A stretch of 64,000 nt of DNA, from contig NZ_JACHCI010000019.1 of assembly GCF_014200675.1 (NCBI RefSeq), forward strand, positions 1 through 64,000. Direction: 5' to 3'. The stretch comes from Janthinobacterium saanense. Its GTDB lineage: Bacteria; Pseudomonadota; Gammaproteobacteria; Burkholderiales; Burkholderiaceae_D. Below the pieces are notes generated by a model. That model was given only the letters and a program-made list of their open reading frames with translations. It searched no databases and was not told where the DNA came from. The position numbers and the translations under genes were made by a program. Shown here in pieces: positions 25,850-34,623 of this stretch. Every line of letters starts with the position of its first letter. The first letter of the stretch is position 1.

Positions 25850-27184
25850 ATGAAACGCTTTATTGCTATCCCAGTGTTTGCCGGTGTGGCATTTTTCGCC
25901 TTCCTGACAGCATGCACAACGACGGACTCACGTAATGCGGTAACAGCCACGCCGCCAGCAAGCAGTCCCCAACCCGCATTCATGGCGCAAGTGGTCGGCT
26001 TGCAATGGCTTAATCCCCTTCAGCGGCGCGACTATCCAACCGAATGGCAGCTGTTATGGACTTTGGGGCTGGCAAACCCCAATAAGAACGACGATATGGT
26101 GAGAACAGATCCCCGAGGCTTCAGTACCTTGCAAGCGGTGTCACCGATTGCCTTTGATCTTGAAGGCAAGGAAACCTTTAAAGGCTATCATCGTAAATAT
26201 TTGCAAGAATTGATGACCAATTTTCACGACATCTATTTTTCCAGCCCCACTTACTTTTACCACGTCTATCCCCGTGACGATAAGAAAAACTGGCGCGAGC
26301 TGGCCGGCATACGCGTGGAATATGCTCTGCCTGAAAGCAAATTCGATGCCGTGGCTGTGCACCAGACTATACAACAGGAAATTATCGATAATTTCGACAT
26401 CGGCAATACGCATTTCCCCACCCTCTGGACCCGCGCTACCCCGCCCGACGTGCGCATCACCATGGGTGGCAATAACGCCGGTTTCGTTTCTTTAAAGGCG
26501 GCGCTCGGCTACCTGGAAGCGCATCCGAATGAAACCGTGTGGGTCATGAACTGGGATGCTCCCAGCCGGCCCAAAGACATGCAGATCAATGAAAACCTGG
26601 TGCTGCTGGTGCTGGCCGGCCCGCACTACAAGACCGAACGGGCGGCGCTGGCGTGGATAGGCTATCCGGCTACCCAAAATATCGGCGACTTTGAGCTGGC
26701 CAAGGGCAAGCCGCCACGCGCCGTGCAGGCATGGCAAGCGGCATTTGCGCAAGCGGCGCGCAATGGGGGCAAGACGGAAACCGATATCAGTTATGTCATC
26801 CATGACGCCAACAAGACCTTGCCCACCTCGTCGGACCGCCTGGCCCACCTGGCCCACGCGCTGACGCTGGAAGTGCCGGAATTCGACTTTATACCGCAAA
26901 GCTTCAATACGCCGGCGCTGCTGGGCGAAATGGGCGCCGGCACGGCCTTGACCAATGTGGCGCTAGCCATCGCGCAGGCGAACCATTTTGGCAAACAGGT
27001 ACTGGTGGCGGGCACCAGCGACGCCCTCAGCGTCACCGGCGTGCTGGTGTCGCCACCGGCCAGGGTACGTCCCATCGACCACGACAAACCGTGGTTCCGT
27101 GCGCGCGGCGAAAATCACGCTTACCTGCCCTGGTGGGGTATCCGCCATGATGCGGCCGATGATATGCAGGGCTACTCGAAATAG
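25850..27184 (+). CDS. Type VI lipase adaptor Tla3-like protein (DUF2875)
   Basis: A protein of 444 residues from the chosen start. The body (VVGLQWLNPLQRRDYPTEW, then LVLLVLAGPHYKTERAALAW and PWWGIRHDAADD) looks like the DUF2875 family, to which P. aeruginosa Tla3, the cytoplasmic adaptor that loads Tle3 onto VgrG, belongs. It follows the broken Tle3-like gene as in that species. GGAGG precedes the ATG at 25850, which opens a lipoprotein-like signal ending FLTAC. An earlier ATG at 25715, overlapping the effector stop, would add another membrane segment (LLFSLIFALLVLALLWLIW) and place the body in the cytoplasm. Confidence 0.8.
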   Translation: MKRFIAIPVFAGVAFFAFLTACTTTDSRNAVTATPPASSPQPAFMAQVVGLQWLNPLQRRDYPTEWQLLWTLGLANPNKNDDMVRTDPRGFSTLQAVSPIAFDLEGKETFKGYHRKYLQELMTNFHDIYFSSPTYFYHVYPRDDKKNWRELAGIRVEYALPESKFDAVAVHQTIQQEIIDNFDIGNTHFPTLWTRATPPDVRITMGGNNAGFVSLKAALGYLEAHPNETVWVMNWDAPSRPKDMQINENLVLLVLAGPHYKTERAALAWIGYPATQNIGDFELAKGKPPRAVQAWQAAFAQAARNGGKTETDISYVIHDANKTLPTSSDRLAHLAHALTLEVPEFDFIPQSFNTPALLGEMGAGTALTNVALAIAQANHFGKQVLVAGTSDALSVTGVLVSPPARVRPIDHDKPWFRARGENHAYLPWWGIRHDAADDMQGYSK

Positions 27185-27204
27185 TGCAGCCCTGCCCGTA
27201 CAAG

Positions 27205-28662
27205 TTACTCCGATTGCACCGGCGCGCGGCCGATTTCGCCATCGATATTGGCCAGGAACCAGGCCAGCGAAGACATCAGCGCCACGTTGCGTTTCAGGTT
27301 ATCGGGGTCGACCTTGTCCAGCGTGTCGGCTGGCGTGTGGTGGTAATTGAAATAACTGTGGCTGTCGACCAGCGGCTCGAAGCTCGGTACGCCGCCCGTT
27401 TCCAGGTGGTGCAAATCGCCCGTTTCCAGCGCATCGCGGCGCGTAAAGGCGTTGGCGCCCATCGGTTGCAAGGAGGCCAGCAAAGGCGCGAACAGTTTTT
27501 CAGCTTTCGGGCCCACGCTGGCCTTGATGCCGAACGGACGACCCGCGCCGCTATCCATTTCGATGGCCGCATATTGTTTACCGAGCGCCTGCTTGTGGGC
27601 TTCATAGTAGGCCTGGCCGCCGCGGCCGCCGTTTTCCTCGTTCATCCAGGCGATCACGCGGATGGTGCGGCGTGGATGGTAATCGAGTTTTTTCAGGGTT
27701 TCCAGTACGCCCATGGCAGACATGATGCCGGCGCCATCATCATTGGCGCCGGTGGCCAGGTCCCAGGAATCGAGGTGGCCCGACACGACCACCACTTCAT
27801 CGGCCTTGTCCGTGCCTGGCCAGTCGGCGATCACGTTGTAGCTGTCGGCGTCGGGCAAGGTTTGCGGCGTCAGGGTCAGGTGCATTTTCATGGGGCCGCG
27901 CGCAGCCAGGCGGCCGATCAGCAAGGCGTCTTCGACGGTGACGGCGGCAGCCGGAATGCGCTTGCCGTCTTCCAGCCCGGTGGCGCCAGTGTGCGGAATG
28001 CGGAAGTTGGCGCCGCCGATGGAGCGCACCAGCGCGGCGGCGGCGCCCAGTTCAGCGGCCGCTTTCGGACCATTGAAGCGGAAGCGCGAACCCTGGCCAT
28101 AGCTGACGCCAGCCAGTCCCCGTTCCGCCATTTCCTGGTCGAACGGCGTATCGATCAGGACGATGGCGCCCTTCACTTCGGCCGCGCGCGCCTTGAGTTC
28201 CTCGAAGCTTTTTACGATCAGCAGCGGCGCCGTCAGCCCGGCGGCTGGCGTGGCGCCCGAACCACCGAGGGCCGTCAAGACCACGCGCTGGCTGAGGCCT
28301 TGCGGACGGCCGGCGTAGTCGACGATTTCAGCTGTTTCCACGCCGCGCACCCAGTGCGGCACCTTGACCGGCTGCAGGGTAACGGTGGCGCCCAGCTTGC
28401 GCATGGTGTCCGCCACTTGCTGCACCGCGGCGGCAGCGCCGGCGGAACCGGACAGGCGCGGGCCAATCAGGTCCGTCAGGTCGGTCAAATGGGTGTAGGC
28501 CCAGTCGCTTTGCAAGGCGGTGTCGCGGATTTTCGCCAGCGCTTGCGAGTCATTGCCCGGCGCTGCGGCAAAGGCGCTGGCGCTGACCATGCAGCCGAGG
28601 ACGATGGAGGAAATAGAACGGGACAGGATGGAGCGCGGCGCGCCAGACAGGACGGTATGCAT
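27205..28662 (-). CDS. M28-family zinc carboxypeptidase (carboxypeptidase Q-like)
   Basis: A 485-residue secreted metallopeptidase. A signal peptide (SILSRSISSIVLGCMVSASAFA) precedes the mature protein. Zinc ligands are visible in VSGHLDSWD, GANDDGAG and MNEENGGRG, with later ligands in AIEMDSG and SYFNYHHTPADT. The PA-type insert lies between about residues 120 and 260. The family removes N-terminal or dipeptide residues in the periplasm or outside the cell. The start at 28662 gives a normal signal peptide; the longer frame does not. The gene is convergent with the tla3-like gene, with only 20 bases between them. Confidence 0.88.
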   Translation of the reverse strand: MHTVLSGAPRSILSRSISSIVLGCMVSASAFAAAPGNDSQALAKIRDTALQSDWAYTHLTDLTDLIGPRLSGSAGAAAAVQQVADTMRKLGATVTLQPVKVPHWVRGVETAEIVDYAGRPQGLSQRVVLTALGGSGATPAAGLTAPLLIVKSFEELKARAAEVKGAIVLIDTPFDQEMAERGLAGVSYGQGSRFRFNGPKAAAELGAAAALVRSIGGANFRIPHTGATGLEDGKRIPAAAVTVEDALLIGRLAARGPMKMHLTLTPQTLPDADSYNVIADWPGTDKADEVVVVSGHLDSWDLATGANDDGAGIMSAMGVLETLKKLDYHPRRTIRVIAWMNEENGGRGGQAYYEAHKQALGKQYAAIEMDSGAGRPFGIKASVGPKAEKLFAPLLASLQPMGANAFTRRDALETGDLHHLETGGVPSFEPLVDSHSYFNYHHTPADTLDKVDPDNLKRNVALMSSLAWFLANIDGEIGRAPVQSE

Positions 28663-28822
28663 AGAGATAGGGTTCCAGTATCGAAGGGGAAACAATTGCG
28701 GTGCAGCCTGCCACGATAGCGTATTTATTCTGTCATTGCAGCAACTTTTAGCCTGCATCGCCATTGCTTGCAACATCTTGTTTGGATTACCATGAAGTTC
28801 GTCTTCGCCACCGGAAACAGCC

Positions 28823-29365
28823 ATGCTCAAGGGAACACTTTGCACCGTCCGGCATCTGCTTGCAGCCGACCTCAATGACTATATTGCGAAGGTCAATGAC
28901 CTGCCCTCGCGCGGGGAGTTCTTTTCCATGCAGTTCAAGTCGCCCGAAGCGATGCGGCGCGATTTCATGCAAACGGGCTTTGTCAGCGAAGACAGCGAGC
29001 TGTTTCTGATCGAGGACTTGCACCAGAACATCATCGGCACCATCACCCACTTTAAAAGCCGCACACCGGCCGGGCGCGAAATCGGCTACCGCCTGTTCGA
29101 CCAGCAAAGGAGCGGACGCGGCTACACCACTGAAGCGACGCGCTTGCTGGTCAATTATCTGTTCATGGCCTATCCCTACCATAGGCTGGAATTGCTGATG
29201 GATCCGTTCAACACGGCGTCCGAACGCATCGCGCAAAAATGCGGTTTTACGCAGGAAGGCCTGATGCGGCAGGCGTTCTTCATCAACGGCGCCATGCACG
29301 ATGTCAAAATGTACAGCCTGCTGCGCCATGAGTGGCAGGCTAATTTGGCTGCGCTTCAAAGCTGA
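28823..29365 (+). CDS. GNAT-family N-acetyltransferase (RimJ/RimL-like)
   Basis: A 180-residue acetyltransferase with the acetyl-CoA loop DQQRSGRGYTTEATRLLV (about residues 95-112), followed by HRLELLMDPFNTASERIAQKCGF, a pattern of the RimJ/RimL branch. Substrate cannot be told from sequence. It is divergent from the M28 peptidase gene, sharing a 160-base intergenic region. Confidence 0.85.
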   Translation: MLKGTLCTVRHLLAADLNDYIAKVNDLPSRGEFFSMQFKSPEAMRRDFMQTGFVSEDSELFLIEDLHQNIIGTITHFKSRTPAGREIGYRLFDQQRSGRGYTTEATRLLVNYLFMAYPYHRLELLMDPFNTASERIAQKCGFTQEGLMRQAFFINGAMHDVKMYSLLRHEWQANLAALQS

Positions 29366-29386
29366 GATGTTACAAGCTTGCCTAGT

Positions 29387-29440
29387 ATGTAATAAGTTGT
29401 ATTAGACGTGGAACAAGCACGTGCGTGCGGATATAGTCCA
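29387..29440 (+). promoter_or_regulatory. Promoter of the glycine-zipper gene, shared with 46.0 kb
   Basis: ATGTAATAAGTTG (29387-29399), a 32-base gap and TATAGTCCA (29432-29440) also occur with identical spacing at 45943-45996, upstream of another envelope-protein gene. TATAGT is a good -10 box, and the upstream block is a candidate activator site. Confidence 0.6.
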
Positions 29441-29485
29441 ACTCATGCAGATCACTGTGATCTCGCCGAAATGGAAGGAAATGCC

Positions 29486-29923
29486 ATGTTGAACAAGAAA
29501 CTCCTGGGTGCAGTAATGGTAGCGGCAGTGGCTGTTTCGTCGGCCGCAGTAGCCGATGACCGCGACTTCAATACTGTTGCAGGCGCCGTAGTCGGAGCGG
29601 CCATCGGCCACAGCACTGGCGGCCGTAACGGCGCGATCGTGGGTGGCGTCATTGGCGCCGCCGTCGGCAACAGCATCAGAACGAATGACGGTTACTACAA
29701 CGGTGGCGGCTACCGTGGCAGCTATTACCAGCCAGCACCGCAGCCTGTGTATTACCAGCAGGCGCCGCAACCGGTTTATTACCAGCCTGCGCCGCAGCCC
29801 GTGTATTACGCGCCGGCCCCACGCTACTACGGCCCGCCAGCCGTGATTTACGTGCAGCCACGCGGCTACTACCATGATCGCGGCCGCTGGGAAGGCCGTG
29901 GCGGCTACGGCTGGCGCCGTTAA
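29486..29923 (+). CDS. Glycine-zipper envelope protein with YYQPAPQPV repeats
   Basis: A 145-residue exported protein. It has a signal peptide to about residue 23 (VAVSSAAVADD). A glycine-zipper segment (AGAVVGAAIGHSTGG, then GAIVGGVIGAAVGNS) can span a membrane. Three tandem nine-residue units of the YYQPAPQPV type come next, and the protein ends in a Tyr/Gly/Arg-rich tail. Start 29486 has AAGGAA five bases upstream; the longer frame does not. An intrinsic terminator ends the transcript. It is likely an outer-membrane or periplasmic stress protein; the promoter resembles that of the gene at 46027. Confidence 0.75.
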   Translation: MLNKKLLGAVMVAAVAVSSAAVADDRDFNTVAGAVVGAAIGHSTGGRNGAIVGGVIGAAVGNSIRTNDGYYNGGGYRGSYYQPAPQPVYYQQAPQPVYYQPAPQPVYYAPAPRYYGPPAVIYVQPRGYYHDRGRWEGRGGYGWRR

Positions 29924-29941
29924 TCAGGTCCCCGTCTTCAG

Positions 29942-29978
29942 AAAAACCTGCGCAGCCTGGCTGCCGCAGGTTTTTTTT
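29942..29978 (+). terminator. Intrinsic terminator after the glycine-zipper gene
   Basis: AACCTGCG and CGCAGGTT pair around a 12-base loop (which can pair partly with itself) and are followed by eight T residues. Confidence 0.9.
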
Positions 29979-30070
29979 CATCCAGATACAGTTGCTTTTA
30001 CTATATCGCCTGCGGGCAATATCGGCTAAGCTCTCCCCATGATCAATAGTGATGCCCATGCATTTAATTC

Positions 30071-31036
30071 ATGTATTTAATTAAGGATGGCCTGGATTTC
30101 GGCCCCTGGGTCGATGCTGCTGCTGGCAGCAGCATCGGTGCAGGCCCGGCACCGCGACGAGAAAACCAGGATAACTTGCTGCTGATCGACGGTAGCGGCA
30201 ATGCCGTGTACCTGTCGCAGCAAGCACCGCTACGCTGCCGGGTAGACAACTGGCCAGCCGGCCATGTGCGGGCAGCCGTGCTCGATGGCATGGGCGGTCA
30301 TGGGCATGGCCGTGAAGCAGCCGAAGCAGCCGTGCACGGCTTGTTGCAGCTACCCGCCTGCCGTGATGTGGCCACCCTGGCGTCCAGCCTTGATGCTCTG
30401 CATACCCGCCTGCAAACCAGTTTCGAGCTACCGCCGCTGGTGGTGGCTCGCCCGCCCGGCACCACCCTGACCCTGCTGGAAATCGCGCCGGGCCAGGCGC
30501 CGCTGCTGTATCACGTGGGCGATTCTCGGCTCTACGAAGTCATTGCAGGAAACGAAGACGCCGATGGCACCGTGCATAGCCTTACTGTGGACCACGTGCC
30601 AGCCACCGTGCACGCCATGCACGGCAGGCTGAACGAAGCGCAGTGGCGCTTGCGCGTGCATGGCGAGCACCATCCGCAAATCTCGCAAGCCTTTATATTG
30701 GGCAACGCCATCGGCGACACGCAGCAGCTCGACAAACCTTTGCGCGCGCTAGACGCCGGCAATTTGCCGCCCTTCCTTGCCCATCTGCCCGACCGCCGGG
30801 TGCTGCAGGTGCGCAGCGATGCGCTATACCTGCTGGCCAGCGATGGTTTCTGGGCCTGCGCCGATCCGCTGGCCGCCGTGGGCCGCTGGCCAGGCTTGTG
30901 CGCAGGCAAAACCGCCGTGCAAGCGCTCGCCGCCGTGTTCGACGACTTTCTGGCCCAGCCGCCCTTGGGCATGCACAGCGATAACCTGACCATGCTGGCC
31001 CTGCGTTTTACACCACCACCGGGCTCAACTGCCTGA
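30071..31036 (+). CDS. PP2C-type serine/threonine phosphatase
   Basis: A 321-residue phosphatase of the PPM family. Metal-site motifs are RRENQDNLLL (about residue 30), LDGMGGHGHG (about 74), HVGDSRLYE (about 148), LASDGFWAC (about 258) and HSDNLTML near the end. Such enzymes reverse Hanks-type kinase phosphorylation; candidates are the kinase at 40797-43079 and the FHA protein at 31774-33357. The gene end overlaps the end of the convergent DUF2177 gene by 12 bases. Confidence 0.88.
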   Translation: MYLIKDGLDFGPWVDAAAGSSIGAGPAPRRENQDNLLLIDGSGNAVYLSQQAPLRCRVDNWPAGHVRAAVLDGMGGHGHGREAAEAAVHGLLQLPACRDVATLASSLDALHTRLQTSFELPPLVVARPPGTTLTLLEIAPGQAPLLYHVGDSRLYEVIAGNEDADGTVHSLTVDHVPATVHAMHGRLNEAQWRLRVHGEHHPQISQAFILGNAIGDTQQLDKPLRALDAGNLPPFLAHLPDRRVLQVRSDALYLLASDGFWACADPLAAVGRWPGLCAGKTAVQALAAVFDDFLAQPPLGMHSDNLTMLALRFTPPPGSTA

Positions 31037-31477
31037 GCCCGGTGCAGCCTTCAGCCGGCTGGCCGCCAGCCATGCGGCCACAGCGCTGATACCAGACAAC
31101 ACGGCGCCCCAGGCAATATCGATCAAGGTCAAGGGGAGCGGCCATCCTTGCAAGGTAGAGTAATTGCTCAAGTCGTAAGTGCCATAGGCCACCAGTCCCA
31201 GCAGCGCAGCCAGCCGCGCCACCATGCGCCAGTTGCCTGCCCGCAAACCCGGCACGATGGCAAACACCAGCAAGCCCAGGGCATACAAGAGGTAGAACAG
31301 GATCGCCGGCAACCAGCGAGGCTGCTCCAGCAGCAGATCGCCCAGATAGCGGGCGTACATCGGGCCCATCAGCAAACCCAGCCATAAACCATCGACCAGC
31401 AGCAGCACGCACAGCGCGCTGCAATAGGCGACGGCCAGCTGGGGCAAGCGGATGGCAGGCGGAATATTCGGCATCAT
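31025..31477 (-). CDS. DUF2177-family membrane protein
   Basis: A 150-residue inner-membrane protein with about four hydrophobic helices, including VAYCSALCVLLLVDGLWLG, LPAILFYLLYALGLLVFAI and a final IAWGAVLSGISAVAAWLAA. The stretch YGTYDLSNYSTLQGWP is a signature of DUF2177. No function is known. The start at 31477 has GGGA six bases upstream; the longer frame to 31585 is unsupported. Its 3-prime end overlaps the phosphatase gene. Confidence 0.8.
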   Translation of the reverse strand: MMPNIPPAIRLPQLAVAYCSALCVLLLVDGLWLGLLMGPMYARYLGDLLLEQPRWLPAILFYLLYALGLLVFAIVPGLRAGNWRMVARLAALLGLVAYGTYDLSNYSTLQGWPLPLTLIDIAWGAVLSGISAVAAWLAASRLKAAPGSGS

Positions 31478-31773
31478 GGTTTTCCCAAGCAAGAAAATCG
31501 GAGGCGTACGGATGTCAGGCCAGCATACACCGGCTTGCCCGCGCTTGCCGTCTTGCTGGCGTTCTGCGGAGGATCGAGCAGACAAGCACGAAGTTGTTTA
31601 AAATAGGTATCTGTAAATCCACAATATATGATTTAAAGCAATAGTTTCCGAGATGGTACAAGGCAGGGCGAAATTCGCTGACGTTTTTATCCACAAAACA
31701 GGGCGCGGCTTGCTGTGCTGGTTGCCAAGCGCGCCCAAAAGCGCGTAAGCTCTCAGGTATAACAGAGGGCGTC

Positions 31774-33357
31774 ATGCCCCCACTCGGTTCGAGTCAGAAT
31801 GTCATGAAAAAATGCAGTAATCCGGAGCACCCGCACTGTACGTTCTGGGTCTTGCCTGGTGACAGCGTCTGCGCGGGTAATCACCCGCAAACAGCCGCTC
31901 CCGTCAGCAGCTATGACTTGTTGAACGCAGCGCGCAGCGCCCGTTCCGAGCAATCGGCAACGGCGCCTGTCCGTGCGCCCGTACCGGACATGACGCCAGC
32001 AATCACAGCGGCGCAAACTACGCTCCTCCCCTCTGCTACGCCTGCCAAAGTGGCTTACCAGCCGGTGCAAGCCCATTTGCATATCAGCGGTTTCGACCCG
32101 CGTGCCGCTGGCGGCCGGCAAACCCTGAAAATGGAATTGCGCGGCATGGCGGCCAACTGCGCGCCGCAACTGACCTTGCGCCTGCGCTCGGACCTGATCC
32201 CGCGTGGTCAAGTGCAACATGATTTCGTGCGCACCACGCGCGGCGACTGGCGCCCCGTCTTCGTCGAGTTCTCTTCCCGCAACAAGGAGCACGGGCAATA
32301 CCAGATCGAGGTGGAAGTACAGAGCCACCTCGATGGCGCCGCCGCCCAAAAATGGGTGTGCACCTTTGTCATCCTGGTGCCGCGCCGCGACGCCACTCTG
32401 ACGGAAATCCACCAGATCTTCCTCAGCACGCATAAAAATGTGCGCGTGATGGCCGATGACGCATCGATTGCCCGCGTGCGCGGCGGCGATGGCTACAATC
32501 TCGATGTGACCGCCCGCAATGCCGGCATCGCTCACGTGGACTTGACCGCGCCGCAAGGCAAGATCGACATGGGCTTTACCACCATTGCCTGGGATGAAGA
32601 ACTGATCGAAGTCGACTTGCCCACCGACAGCCATGTCCACCCGCATCCCAGCGATGCAGCCTGCCTGGTCAACGCGGCGCCGGAAGCGGGCGCACAGCGC
32701 CAGATACGTTTGTTTGCACTGGAAGCATGCACCCTGGGCCGTTTTGAGCTGGTCGATCCGGAAGCCGATGTGCTGCTCAGCCATTTCAGTCTTGATGGCC
32801 AGGACAACAATGGCTTGACGCGCCGCCTGTCCGGGCGCCACGCTGTTATCCGGCGCGGCCAGCAAGGCTTTGAAATCGAGGATGTCTCGCGTTATGGCTT
32901 GCTGCTCGACGGCGTCTGGCCCGGCAAGCACAAGCCCGTGCCGCTGCGCCTGGGCATGCGCATCGAAATGAGCGCCAGCATCAAGGGTATCGTGGTGCTC
33001 AGCGTGACCGCCATGCTGCATCACGGCGTGATTCTGCACCGCATCGACCAGGGTGCGCATGCGGAATGTTTTTACCTGCTGACACCGGAAACGCAGCCTG
33101 TTTCGCTGCCGCAGGCTAACGCCGCCGCACCGAACGCGGCCGCCCTGCCCGTCCTATTCCACCGCGATGGCGGCTTCTGGCATCTGGACCCTGCCAGCGG
33201 CAAGGAAACGCCCTTGGCGCCCACCACGGCGCTCGACAAGCTCAGTGGTTTTGCCAGGCATAACCGTTTCGCCAGCGAACCGTATCCGGAATGCTGGATC
33301 ATCCGCACCGAAGGCGCCGGCCTGTGCGACAGCAGCAACGCCCTGTTGACGGCATAG
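31774..33357 (+). CDS. FHA-domain protein with N-terminal Cys/His motif
   Basis: A 527-residue protein. The opening MKKCSNPEHPHCTFWVLPGD holds a Cys/His cluster that may bind zinc. A beta-rich region follows to about residue 300, and a forkhead-associated domain lies at about 325-410 (TLGRF, then RRLSGRHAVIRR and IEDVSRYGLLLDG). FHA domains bind phosphothreonine, linking it to the nearby PP2C phosphatase and the kinase-FGE protein. The ATG at 31774 has GAGGG just upstream; an ATG at 31804, where the Cys/His segment starts, is an alternative. No secretion signal is visible. Confidence 0.8.
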   Translation: MPPLGSSQNVMKKCSNPEHPHCTFWVLPGDSVCAGNHPQTAAPVSSYDLLNAARSARSEQSATAPVRAPVPDMTPAITAAQTTLLPSATPAKVAYQPVQAHLHISGFDPRAAGGRQTLKMELRGMAANCAPQLTLRLRSDLIPRGQVQHDFVRTTRGDWRPVFVEFSSRNKEHGQYQIEVEVQSHLDGAAAQKWVCTFVILVPRRDATLTEIHQIFLSTHKNVRVMADDASIARVRGGDGYNLDVTARNAGIAHVDLTAPQGKIDMGFTTIAWDEELIEVDLPTDSHVHPHPSDAACLVNAAPEAGAQRQIRLFALEACTLGRFELVDPEADVLLSHFSLDGQDNNGLTRRLSGRHAVIRRGQQGFEIEDVSRYGLLLDGVWPGKHKPVPLRLGMRIEMSASIKGIVVLSVTAMLHHGVILHRIDQGAHAECFYLLTPETQPVSLPQANAAAPNAAALPVLFHRDGGFWHLDPASGKETPLAPTTALDKLSGFARHNRFASEPYPECWIIRTEGAGLCDSSNALLTA

Positions 33358-33379
33358 ACACACCTCTCTGCTGGCATGC

Positions 33380-33484
33380 CTAGCGCGGCGCCAGTATCAA
33401 AAACACCAGTGACAGGCCAATAATAAAGACCGCTTCCAGCGAAAAAACGATGGCCGGTATCTGCAATTCGCGCGGGATTTTCAT
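33380..33484 (-). CDS. 34-residue single-span membrane peptide
   Basis: A short frame reads MKIPRELQIPAI, then a hydrophobic span to VFLILAPR and TAG. AAGGGGG lies five bases before the ATG, one of the best ribosome sites in the region. It sits between the convergent ends of the FHA gene and the barrel-protein gene. No homolog is recognised. Codon use and the strong ribosome site make it a credible small membrane protein. Confidence 0.6.
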   Translation of the reverse strand: MKIPRELQIPAIVFSLEAVFIIGLSLVFLILAPR

Positions 33485-33634
33485 GATGTCCCCCTTACAC
33501 TCAGAATAGACCTTCAGTATAGGACGCGGCACGAAAAATAAATCGATATTTTAATCAATGCCGATACATGGAACCAGGCACAGTCCACATATCGGCACTA
33601 TCGACGACAGGTTTTATTAATTTAATACGTATGA

Positions 33635-33676
33635 CTTAGTACATGTGGCTTAGTACATGTGACTTAGTACATGTGA
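33635..33676. repeat. Three tandem 14-bp repeats
   Basis: CTTAGTACATGTG plus one purine is repeated three times head to tail (33635-33648, 33649-33662, 33663-33676), ending three bases before the stop codon of the barrel-protein gene. Each unit contains the palindrome ACATGT. Confidence 0.9.
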
Positions 33677-33679
33677 CGA

Positions 33680-34207
33680 TTAAAAATTGTATTGCACACC
33701 CAGCAGATAGGTATTGACTTTCGTCTTGGTAAAACGCGTGGCTTCCAGATTAATGCTCCAGGCAGGACTGAATGCATAACGCACACCCAGACCCAGCGAG
33801 GGATCCGTCTCGCTATAGTCCTTTTTCGCTTTGCGGCCAGACTTCATTTCGGTGCGTCCAACACCCAGGCGGCCATAAAGGCTGAAATCATTGGACAGCG
33901 GAATAGTTCCCAGGACGGCCACGCCTACGTGGGTGTCGGGGTAATAGCTGCTGTCACCGGCAAGACCATCGAACAGGCGAAAACTCAGGCTGCGCGCGAA
34001 GACTTCAGCAGAAAAATTCTGGTTAAAGCGATAGCCGACGTCGACATTCAGGGATGGATCATTATCGCTATCGACGGCGTGCGAAGAAACTGAGGAGCTA
34101 CCAACACCAGCACCGACATAAACGCCACTGCCATTCTGCGCATAAGCGGCATGCGCACACAACAAGGAAAATCCAATACCGGCAATCAGTTTTTTATGCA
34201 AAGTCAT
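33680..34207 (-). CDS. Outer-membrane beta-barrel protein
   Basis: A 175-residue exported protein. A signal peptide (LIAGIGFSLLCAHAAYAQ) is followed by alternating beta strands such as GVYVGAGVGSSSV, SLNVDVGYRFN and VGVAVLGTIPL, and the chain ends in phenylalanine (LLGVQYNF), the outer-membrane assembly signal. Length and pattern match eight-strand OmpA/OmpW-like or opacity-type barrels. Ligand or function is unknown. Confidence 0.85.
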   Translation of the reverse strand: MTLHKKLIAGIGFSLLCAHAAYAQNGSGVYVGAGVGSSSVSSHAVDSDNDPSLNVDVGYRFNQNFSAEVFARSLSFRLFDGLAGDSSYYPDTHVGVAVLGTIPLSNDFSLYGRLGVGRTEMKSGRKAKKDYSETDPSLGLGVRYAFSPAWSINLEATRFTKTKVNTYLLGVQYNF

Positions 34208-34588
34208 AGCTAACTACTTTCAATTCATAATTGTTAAAATAACGGGGTTTTTATATTGCCAGAATTGATTACACATAAGCAGAAAATATTCATTAATGAC
34301 AATATTTTCAGCGCCAATGCAACAAACCACTGTTATCAAAAAATTCAAGCAGGATTTTTTGGTGCATCCATCGCATGCTGATCCACTCCCCTGCCTGATG
34401 ATCTATCCCTCACGGGCTCTTTCTGCAAACCCGAATGACGGCTGCCACCTCAAAAAAACGGGCAGCAGCGCATTCCCCAGCGATGCGACCGCCCCATCGG
34501 CAAGACACATAATTTAACAATTCTCTTGCATATACTATCGCATTATGCCCCACGATACTGTATATTCATCCAGCTTATCTCCCCGACG
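34208..34588. other. Gene-free stretch upstream of the barrel and YdjM-like genes
   Basis: About 380 bases with lower GC than the surroundings and no frame with a plausible ribosome site. It must hold the promoter of the leftward barrel gene and of the rightward YdjM-like gene; no promoter is clear enough to mark. Confidence 0.5.
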
Positions 34589-34618
34589 TTTTACAATACG
34601 CCAGTCTGGCGTTTTACA
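34589..34618 (+). promoter_or_regulatory. Hairpin flanked by GTTTTACA repeats in the leader of the YdjM-like gene
   Basis: ACGCCA and TGGCGT (34598-34612) form a stem with a GTC loop. It is bracketed by two copies of GTTTTACA, at 34589-34596 and 34611-34618. The ATG follows five bases later, and no Shine-Dalgarno sequence is visible. Confidence 0.5.
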
Positions 34619-34623
34619 TTTCT

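Noticed and set aside
30071-33357. T6SS post-translational regulation module (PppA-Fha)
   Set aside because: No T6SS structural gene is adjacent, and the kinase in the window has an FGE domain unlike PpkA.
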